Of a stretch of DNA of 64,000 bases, positions 55,730 to 64,000 are shown piece by piece. The notes beneath the pieces are model-generated. The model was not told the origin of the DNA. It searched no databases and was given only the letters and a program-made list of their open reading frames with translations. Where the stretch lies: the NCBI RefSeq assembly GCF_052857255.1, contig NC_135505.1, forward strand, positions 138,110,343 through 138,174,342, read 5' to 3'. Source of the DNA: Amblyomma americanum. Its lineage: Eukaryota; Arthropoda; Arachnida; Ixodida; Ixodidae. The position numbers were made by a program, and so were the translations under genes. Within the stretch, counting starts at the first letter, position 1, and each line of letters opens with the position of its first letter.

Positions 55730-56167
55730 ATGGTGGGATATGGTTGGCATTTTTGTTTTTGTCCTCTGTACCATTATTGTACGGGCTGCCATGCACACTT
55801 CACCCCTCGTCGACCCCGCCCGCACCGAAACCACTTTGCTGCTCATGAGAGAATGCACATTGGCGGGCAGCCCTTTGTGTGCAAGGTGTGCAAGAAGGGC
55901 TTCAAGAAGGTGAGTGACCTAAGCCCCTACAAGCTGATCCACATGGGGGACAGGTTGTACGAGTGCACCGACTGTGGCCAGCGCTTCTCCGATCCATCAG
56001 ACATGACGCATCACTGCCGGCTGGTGCACTCGGGCAACGGTGCAGCCTTGCACATGTGTACCCATGCTCTGGACATGAATGCGCTGATGAAGACAACGTG
56101 CAGGACACCATCAATGGGTGATGGAAGTGCAAGGAGCAGGCACATCTCAATGGTGGATAAGTGGTGA
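55730..56167 (+). pseudogene. degenerate zinc-finger terminal exon
   Basis: The reading HFAAHERMH, then PFVCKVCKKGF...SPYKLIH and YECTDCGQRFSDPSDMTHH corresponds to fingers 2-4 of the terminal exon at 39992-40424. One finger has Tyr where the first zinc-binding His should be. The next is intact (H-x4-H). The following finger has lost its CxxC pair (LHMCTHAL), and no clear splice acceptor precedes the exon. It ends at TGA 56165-56167, with AATAAA soon after. A remnant is most likely, but a shortened functional protein is not excluded. Confidence 0.7.
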
Positions 56168-57094
56168 CGGAGAATAAAAAACAGGGAGCTGGCTGCAGTC
56201 GTCTTCAGCAGCTAAAGGACTTCATATTAATGCAAGAAAACTGTGGGTCCCGAGGCACACACCAAACCTCAGCAGCAATGAGGGATATGGCAAGAGGACA
56301 CATCTTCCTTCAGTGAAGAGGTTATTTGGAAGTTTTTCACAGAAGCAAAACTACATCTGCGGAAAAGGTAGCAAGCAAGGAGCACCAAAAGCAAATAAAA
56401 GTGGTTACGTTTACTGGAGCAACCTGTGTTGAGTTAATGTGGCTTCGATATTAAAAAGTCTGGCACCAATTTGCTTTTCCAGAAAACTCTGTGACGCTGT
56501 CTGATGTCTGAATTTTAAACATGGTTAGCTACACTTTTCAATTACTGCGTCGCTATACCTGCCAGCCAGATATGTTGTATCATGAGGCCTCGTTGGCCTC
56601 GTGTTATCCCAGCTTAGACCACAGCTGGAGGTATATAAGAATCATAGCCGTACCAGCAAAAGTGGGTTATTTAGAAACATGCTTAGAGCCGAACGTGTGA
56701 AATAGCCTAATGTTGTGAAATATGCGGGCACAGACTAGTGTTGTCCGGCAGCGTCGGAGCGCTTACTTCCGGTGTTGGCCGCGTGTTTGCGGGCTGCGGC
56801 CTCGCGCTTACGTGCAGCGCATACAGATATACAGCTGTAAAGGGAAATGTGTGCTGTGCCATGGATAGACTTCCTAAATGGCTAAATGAAAATTTTGAGG
56901 ACGCTTAACCTTCGTCTTTAAGAGCAGGTTGCGACAGCGTGTTGCGGCGTTAATTCCATTCGTCCGTCCGGCGTGACCCCTTTCCCGGACAATTTAAGGA
57001 AAGGAAACATAGCTTGGTGGACACACCGAACCGCGCCGTAAGGCAAGAAAAATGAAAATAAAATTGGCTTTAAGGAAAAGAAATTTATTATTTA
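56168..57094. other. no gene recognised; possible 3' UTR then GC-richer part
   Basis: AATAAA at 56174 and AAATAAAAG near 56395 follow the zinc-finger remnant. 56985-57050 resembles part of a SINE-like core (GGTGGACAC...CGCGCCGTAAGG). Confidence 0.4.
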
Positions 57095-57325
57095 TTTTTT
57101 TTATGGTAGTTTAACGTTCCAAAGCAGCTCAGGCTATGAGGGACGGCGTAGTCAAGGGCTCCGGAAATTTCGACCGCCTGGGGTTTTTTAGCGTGCACTG
57201 ACGTCGCACAGTACACGGTCCTCTAGAATTTCGCCTCCATCGAAATTCGACCGCCGCGGCCGAGATCGAACCCGCGTTTTTCGGGTTGGCAGCCGAGCGC
57301 CACAACCACCGAGCCACCGCGGCGG
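57095..57325 (-). mobile_element. family B SINE
   Basis: Full minus-strand copy. It sits between two pieces of a family A-like core (56985-57050 and 57330-57400), suggesting insertion into or duplication of an older repeat. Confidence 0.87.
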
Positions 57326-57439
57326 CGTAGAGGAAAGGAAGCGATGCCTGTCTCGCATATCTCGGTGGACACCCAGACCGCGCCGTAAGTGAAGAAAAAG
57401 CACCCTTCTAACAACACCGTATTCACTAGACGCGCCTTC

Positions 57440-57530
57440 GTTTATTCCAAACCATCGAACTGGCGTGGCGTGGCTAGCGTGCTCGCCTCGCACTCCGGAG
57501 GCCCTGGTTTGATTTCCGAACTCGACCATT
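57440..57530 (+). mobile_element. possible tRNA-derived SINE head of another family
   Basis: GTGGCTAGCGTGCTCGCC resembles an A-box region and CCTGGTTTGATTTCC an eroded B box, at tRNA-like spacing. No second copy is in the window. Confidence 0.4.
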
Positions 57531-58205
57531 TTTCTACTCGGTTTTATTTATTAATGCTTCTGGGATTTCTCGCTCACGGCCAACGCCGCCAACGCCGACG
57601 ACCGACTTTTCTGCGACACGAGCCCAAGTGTACGAACCGATCAGGGTCAATAACAAACTGATGAATGTTTCGCGTCATTTTGGCAAGCGCATTTGCCACT
57701 AATGAGAGCATAAATAAACCAAGCACACCGAGAAATGTTTAATTACATCATGTTTTCATTTTATCACGAACACACATAGCGAGGCCACGAATCGTCAGCA
57801 GGCGTTCAATTTTCACCGGCGAAGCTGTCATAGATCAGTGACTGTCTTTGTTGTGTTCATAGCCGCTATCGTAGCAGCGCTTGAGGATCACAGTTCGTTC
57901 TCGGTTGCGGCATAGAACGCTAATGGCGATAATGAGCGAAAGGCTGGCGCACAACAAGCACCACGCCGGTTTGTTTACTCCCGCTGTTTGCGAACTACAA
58001 TGCACATGTAAAAATATGCGGAGCTGTCATTTTAACTACTGAATAAATAATTATTCGTAAACTAATTAGCGCTGCCTAAAACTTGTAATTAAAATTTTAA
58101 AATTCGTTTATTAGTCTCCGGTTTTTATACTTTTGCTTTCTTTAATATTGAGAGAGTGCGAGACTGCTGCTTGAGACAGCGTTTCGTTGTAGTTTCGTTT
58201 TGTTC
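57531..58205. other. no gene recognised
   Basis: AT-rich without recognisable features. Confidence 0.4.
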
Positions 58206-58374
58206 GCGATGCCGCGAATGTCTGTGGACATTGAAAGTGGGGCAGCGACCCATCTTCATTGAGTTTGATGACCTTACTGCAGCTCTGTTTGTGACATTTC
58301 GGGGTGCATCATCAACCGTGTTCTTGCAACCTCAGCACACCATTGAGACCATGGCTACTCTTGCAGGTTGCTTA
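58206..58374 (+). other. possible exon, unrecognised
   Basis: One frame reads VGQRPIFIEFDD...ALFVTFRGASSTVF and ends at CTTGCAG/GTTGCT, which could be a donor. An internal CTTACTGCAG could be an acceptor. The strand pattern faintly recalls a ubiquitin-like beta-grasp start, but this is a guess from residue pattern alone and no family was identified. Confidence 0.22.
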
Positions 58375-58440
58375 CTACAGTTCGTGTCGCGCCAAGTTTT
58401 CGTTGTTTCTTTGTGTGGCATTTATTTGTGCTAACATGCG

Positions 58441-61212
58441 GCGACAAGCGGCCAGGTTATTTGAAGCGTAACGGTAGCCGCCTGGGAACAAATTTTCGGG
58501 AGATGTAATCGCCACGGTGACCGCGTTTCTATGAAGGCGTCTTTTTAAAACTTTTTCTCAGTTGAACATGTGCAGTAGTTTTCCCGTTTCGTAGGCATCC
58601 TGTTGTGCATGTGTAGATGCAGAACGCATATGCTAAGAATGTTTGGAGCCTATGCTTGCAATATTGGAGACGCGTATACGTAATCTTCTTAGCTAGTCAT
58701 TGTAACTGCACTAGTTGCGGTTGGGCGTTTTGGTTTTAGCTTTTGTGCATGTGATCCACAGGTTCAACCACACAGTTTAAGAAGCATAATTTGCAAGCGG
58801 ACAATTAGGCTCCAACTTTTCCCTCAACAGAGTGCACCTTGAATACAGCCAAAAATAGGTCCTGTCACGAGTTATATCTGTAGCCCAAGTGCATCACTCT
58901 CCTCATGCTTCTTGGAAATGTGCTAATTTGTGTCACGCTGAGCTCTTGCTGGTTATCGTAATAAACAAATGTGGTTGCACTGGTCAAAACCCAGAGAATA
59001 AAAATAAGTCCTGCATTCACACGCGCCTTTTACAGCTTTTGCAGAGTATTATTTCTGAGGGAGTAGGAGCACTTGTAAGAATAGGGAGTGGGCTGACAAG
59101 TATGTGGCATGACAAATGATAAAGCACAAACATTTGCTTTGAGAAGCTATTCTATGTTGCCCTGTAATGTATTTGTATTGCATCACTGGCTTTATTAAAC
59201 AGCTACATGGCTGCTTGCACTTGCCGCTAAATAATGGGAATCCCCATGTCTTTTCTCTTCTGCAACTAATTTCAGTCTGGAAGACGTGAAAAATAAGACA
59301 TTACAGTTGGTTACAGTTTGAACTCAGTATATGAACCGCAGAATACAATGCTATGCTCCTACGCGTTGCCTTGACCACTGAGCTCGTTCCTTCCGATTTC
59401 ACTGTGGCATATATCCCATTAGGAAATGTTCTCTAATCTCTCAGGAAAGGTGGTATTCTGGATGTTTTAGTTAATTTTGTCTGCCGCATTGTCCCAGTTT
59501 TTCGCTTGGACACCTGTGAATGCTGTGCTAGAAATATGTATTTTGTGTAAGACGGGGGTTTACTGAAAGAAACTGGGAGGACGGGGGGCAGCGGTGAAAA
59601 CAGTCCGAGGTCAGCCAGGTCGAGCCCAGACATTTGTGGCGATAGCAATACGGCTGTTGTTGTTTGCCTCACAAAGTAGCACATACCCAAAAGGGGGATT
59701 GGCCATAACCAGGCGGTGACTATTTGCATTGCAGATTGCGTGCGGCAAGCATGGGATGACCTAAAAAATTGGGCAACTCAGTTTCTGTGACAGAGGTGGT
59801 TGCAGGTAGTTAGGGCGTCTAACAAGCTTAAATTTAGTCAAAGGAGTGAGTACAAGGAGAAAGGAGGGAGAATCGGCTGTTACGCAAAGCCATCATCTTC
59901 TTTGTCATGAGTCATCTGCTTTGTATTTGTCATCTTCTTCTTTACATATGATTTAGAATATGTTGTATATTTTGTTTTAGCCTCTTTCTTTGATAAGTTG
60001 AGCTTGGAATTCTTGTTCCCATCCTGCTGATCTGTGGATGTTGAGTGCAACTCCAAGTTCATTCTATTTTCTTCCACAAACCATATGATTGCAGCCTAGA
60101 ATAGCAATTTCATCAAGATTACGAGGAACATTCTAGGTTTTGGTTTATCAGTAATGGCAGAAAATCACGTTGATTTAGATGGAGTACCTGATACAGGCAT
60201 GATTGCAGTTTTCCTTGAACAGAAAATTACTCGTTCGTAATACCACTCCAAAAGCATGTTTCACTGATGTATGGTTTCTAGTTAAAACAAATTTTTTCTT
60301 CTTTTTTTTTTTTAGAATGACACTCAGGGAGTTTCCTGTAGATGTAGAATGTTAATGAAAAGTGTAGTCGCATACTCGTGCTCTCATGTACTTATTTAGT
60401 AGAACAGGTAAATTATTTCTGAGTGTCTGCGAATCCTAAATGATGCTTTGAAACCTTTAAAAGTAATCAAGCTGATGAGAAAGATTTTACATCGTAATGC
60501 ATCAATGATCGTTACAGGGAAAAATGACTTATCTGTAGTTATTGGAATTTTCCCTTCAGATAACATGATTTCAATTGGTTTATTTATAATCTGAATGGTG
60601 CAGCATTAGAGCAAAGGTCTGCAAAGTGGTTCAGCTTGTAAATATTGTGAGACAGACAGGATTGAGCTATTTCACTGTAAGCAGCGAGTTTCACAGACAG
60701 TTTTATGTGGCTGTCATGAAGGAAGTGGTAATATTTTGCCCTTATTCTAGCTCGGCTGTTCAGGCAGGTCTGCAGGGATGCAATATTGATAGTGCACATT
60801 AATGAGGTGGGATACAGGTCTCAGTAATGAGTTTGTGAGCTCAGCGAAGGTATGCTTGCGAGACACAATGGGAGAAGAGTGCAATGTTTGAATTAAGCCC
60901 GAAATGACCAAAATAAGGATTTAATATCTCTTACATTCAGCAGAGTTCTGCTTTGAGGAAATTAGAGAGAGGTGGCAGTCACCAGTTCGATTATGTAGCT
61001 GGAATGCAGTTATTCTTATAAGTACAGATACGCGGTGTGGATACTTCATACAGGCAAAAGCAGTATGTTGAAAGAACAAGATAGTAACGGAAACTTGCAC
61101 ACCGTCTGTCGTGTGCTTGTGGTGACTAACAATTAATAGTAGGTGCTCTGCGGGAAGCTCTGCTAGTTAATAATAGCTCTTTCACTCATTTTTCTTACGT
61201 TTCTCCTCATAG
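58441..61212. other. no gene recognised; similar in part to 33.9 and 54.1 kb
   Basis: AT-rich. GTTATCGTAATAAACAAATG at about 58954 and a stretch near 59160-59300 are alignable with 33.9-34.5 kb and 54.1-54.2 kb. This could be intron upstream of the zinc-finger exon that starts at 61213. Confidence 0.4.
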
Positions 61213-61370
61213 GTGGACAACAGGGTGCTTACCGCCCACTTCTCGTGTGAGACGTGCAGTGAAATGTTCTCCACCCAAGCCCTCTTGGAGACACACCAGC
61301 AACGTGAGCATCTCAAGAGACCAAGGGGAAAGTACTACTGTACCTACGGCCCATACACAAGCAATGAGCA
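61213..61370 (+). CDS. zinc-finger exon, paralogue of the exon at 37.2 kb
   Basis: The acceptor is TTTCTCCTCATAG and the donor AGCA/GTAAGC in phase 2, the same phase as the 37.2-kb exon. It codes for FSCETCSEMFSTQALLETH and a second His (H-x4-H), then GKYYCTYGPYTSNEQ. In the last segment the second zinc-binding Cys of the split finger is Gly (CTYG against CAYC), so that finger would not fold normally. The partner terminal exon would lie beyond the right edge of the window. Otherwise open and splice-competent. Confidence 0.7.
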
Positions 61371-61996
61371 GTAAGCCAGGTTTTCATTGCTTGCCTTGTT
61401 TCTGTGTTGCTTATACGTGAGTGTACGCACAGCAACGTGGGCTTTCTTTTTTAGGATTTCGAATCTGTATTGGGGGTGGAGGTCCGGGATGATCGGGGGT
61501 GTTATCAGGTTTGGGTGTCTTTAGAGGCAACTGTGTTGTAACAAGATGAAACAGTGGCATGGAAAGCTGCCAGTTTTCTTCTCTCTCTGGGGGATCGAAA
61601 AAGTGGCACCAATAGTTGTGCGACACTTTGTGTACTAAATTGAGCCTTTGAGGGATGTGTTGGTGCAACACTGCATGGGTAGAAAACGCCCATTTGTCAG
61701 TAGCCGCTGCATGCCCACATAATTTCAGTTGCCCTCAGTCCACAGTACCTGCTGCGACCTCTTGTTCCGGCGCTCGCTATGTGTTCAGTTCCTTACTTCA
61801 CTGCTGGTATGAAGTAGCTGGCAGTTATTGCTGGGGCTAGAGGTAGGGCAGATAAATCCAGCCCATTTTTCCAGGGTATGGTAGATGGATCCAATGAGTG
61901 TTTTTCAAGCTGTGACTAAAAACGCGTCTGTCGTTTCACAAAATATTTTACGCTTAAGTTAGAGTTATCCTGAAAGTAGCCATAAGGGTGGAAGCT

Positions 61997-62622
61997 GGTC
62001 TTAGAAAAAAAAACTTTTATTAATGAAGTCACAATTATGAAATCTTCAGGGAACATGTATTTCTGCGTGCTGATTCCAAATGTGGAATTTAATTTAATGT
62101 ACAACAAGTCCTTGTGGACTTGATGCAATATGTTATGTAACTTTTGTGGAGAGCTTTAACGAAATTTTGCTGCAGGGAACTTGCTAGAATATATGCCTTC
62201 CGCTTGTCTTGACAACAAGCTATGCAATAAGGGTAAAATTATTATCCTGCCTATCACAGAAGTTTAGTTACAAGGTTTTGAACTTCGTACTTCACAAATG
62301 GGAAGAAAAATTTGTCTTCCTGTTTCTGACGTGACAACTTCAAAATTCTATAACTCAACTTCTATGACAGGCAGGATGATAATTTTAGCTTTATTGCATA
62401 GCTTAATGTCAAGAGAAACCAATTGAATGCATTCTAGCAAGTTCCCTGCAGCAGGATTTCTTGAAAGCTTTCCACAAAAAGTTACATAACATATTGCATA
62501 AGTGCTCAAGAAATTGTTGCACATGAAATTAAATTCCATATTTGGAATCAGCATGCAAAAATACATGTTCCCTGAAGATTTCATAATTGTGACTTCGTTA
62601 ATAAAAATTTTTTTCTAAGACC
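61997..62622. repeat. 626-bp near-perfect palindrome
   Basis: The left arm from GGTCTTAGAAAAAAAA and the right arm ending TTTTTTTCTAAGACC are inverted copies over about 310 bp each, meeting near 62310 with almost no spacer. Shared landmarks include GAAATCTTCAGGGAACATGTA, GCAGGGAACTTGCTAGAAT and the GATAATTTTAGC region. Similarity fades into the flanks (CCCTTATGG / CCCTTAAGG). A fold-back transposon or MITE is the likeliest origin. Confidence 0.88.
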
Positions 62623-63007
62623 CTCTTGCCCCCTTAAGGGACCATAAAATGGTACCCCCAGAGGTTAGGAATACACGGCAAGCAGTCGGTATTCTATGAC
62701 ACGTCACTGCACCGCAAAAATCAGTTAGACTGAAGGTATTGGTTACTGAAATTAATGTTCCTCCTTGCCCCCTTCAACTCATACATGCCAAAGTGCCAGG
62801 AAAAAAAAAAAGAAAATAGTTCGGGGCTGCACCCCTCCGCACCCCATCTATCTCCATCCCGGTAGCCCTGAGCACACCCATTGAGTAGGCTCAAACATAT
62901 TGCCTACTGGCATCATAGGGGTAGGGGTGGCTAGGAACACTCAGTGAGGTGTTACCCTAATCAGTTGCTAACTAGTGCAAGCAGGAGTTAAAAATTATTT
63001 GTAAATT

Positions 63008-63173
63008 ATAGGTTCCACACAGAGCTTTAAAATTTGGCTGGAGTACCCACAAAGACCACCTCTACAGATCTGTTGCACTAGAATATAACCATAGGTTCCA
63101 CACAGAGCTTTAAAATTTGACTGGAGTACCCACAAAGACCACCTCTACAGATCTGTTGCACTAGAATATAACC
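63008..63173 (+). repeat. 83-bp tandem duplication
   Basis: Two adjacent copies starting ATAGGTTCCACACAG (63008 and 63091), almost identical, with a G/A difference after AAAATTTG. The near-identity indicates a young duplication or an assembly artefact. Confidence 0.93.
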
Positions 63174-63199
63174 ATCATAATCCAGCAGGCAGGAGCGTG

Positions 63200-63301
63200 T
63201 CGGTAGGCCGCCTGGCTACAGGGAGACTGGAATCTGCGGGCGGGTGCTCGTCAGTAGGCCGCCAGGCTACCGGGAGGGTGGAGTCAGCGGGCAGGGTAGC
63301 G
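63200..63301 (+). repeat. 51-bp GC-rich tandem repeat, two diverged copies
   Basis: TCGGTAGGCCGCCTGGCTA at 63200 and TCAGTAGGCCGCCAGGCTA at 63251. The 51-bp period keeps a frame open (17 codons, SVGRLATGR then SVGRQATGR), but no gene is supported. Confidence 0.75.
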
Positions 63302-63810
63302 TGGTGCTACGCGGGCAGCCAGACCCCGCAACTCGATGCCCAGCCGGTACAGGCTGGCTGGCCTTGGGGAAACGCCGCACTCCAAAAGCTGCCCCCCACT
63401 CAGCCACCCATTGCCACGACTGTCTCGAAGCTGAGCTCCAACGTTCGGTCATGCACGCGCACCGGCACACCCCGCACGCGGCCACACTTTTTCTTTGTTC
63501 GCCCAAAAACCCATATTGGCACAATCCACATCATCACACTGCCCTCTTTGCGCACTAATAGGATAATGATGAGTTGGCTGGTACCTCCATAACAAGTACA
63601 CACTGGTTTAATGTCCGAGCCAAAGTAGAGATACAATTATACCGATGCGCCACCTGTTAACAGTGCTGTGGAACGAAATACAGAGGTTGGGCAGCAGCCA
63701 CGGCAGTATGAGTGTTCTAACAGGCCCTCTGATTACTATGGAGCACCTTCTGTCAACTACGCTATGAGGCTACACCTTATGAAGCACTGTTACATACTTT
63801 TATGAGCAGA

Positions 63811-64000
63811 TTGGTTTTATGTAGTTTAATGTCCCAAAATGACTCGGGCTATAAGGGACGCCGTAGCGTAGGGCTCAGGATAATTTTGACTGCCTGGGTT
63901 CCTTTAACGTGCACTGACATCGCACAATACACTGGTCTCTGGCATTTCACCTCTATCGATTTGCAGCTGCCACGGCCGGGATTGAATCCGTGTCTTTTGG
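63811..64000 (-). mobile_element. family B SINE cut by the window end
   Basis: The minus-strand tail and body up to the B box region (GGCCGGGATTGAATCC); the head lies outside the window. Confidence 0.85.

Overview
The window looks like a piece of nuclear genome from a hard tick, probably a metastriate ixodid. The evidence is intron-containing eukaryotic genes, canonical GT/AG splice sites and a very dense load of interspersed repeats. Two tRNA-derived SINE families dominate. Family A is about 310 bp, has a GGTTCGAACCC B box and ends in (ATT)n. Family B is about 225 bp and resembles the Ruka-type SINE known from ticks. The organism assignment rests on recalled repeat families, not on a database search.

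Layout. 0-16 kb is repeat-rich with no confident gene: a degenerate satellite, a broken RTE-like LINE, a (TA)66 microsatellite, a candidate hAT-like element, nested SINEs, and a Ty3/gypsy fragment abutting a non-LTR fragment. 16.4-20.8 kb (minus) holds a four-exon leucine-rich-repeat protein gene whose exon-2 splice acceptor has been duplicated by a family B SINE insertion. 23.04-28.21 kb is a nearly complete I-superfamily LINE (minus) with 13-bp target-site duplications and two long ORFs. 28-37 kb is repeats, including a 374-bp tRNA-containing element with inverted repeats and 13-bp flanking repeats. 37.2-40.4 kb (plus) holds the last two exons of a C2H2 zinc-finger gene, with one finger split by the intron. 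41.8-50.5 kb carries two intronless CDK1 paralogues (44.4 and 49.3 kb) inside duplicated DNA, accompanied by a repeat present in opposite orientations. One paralogue has an altered cyclin-binding PSTAIRE helix. 50.5-64 kb is AT-rich and contains two further zinc-finger exons related to the 37-40 kb gene (a degenerate one at 55.8 kb and a single exon at 61.2 kb), a 626-bp palindrome, tandem duplications and more SINEs.

There are no operons. The relationships between genes are duplications: zinc-finger exons in three places and CDK1 copies in two. Because these duplicates share flanking sequence, one copy shows the state before a repeat inserted in the other; the SINE in front of the first CDK1 copy is the clearest case. 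Coordinates of splice sites, target-site duplications and inverted repeats were read directly from the sequence. Family names for degenerate elements are inference.
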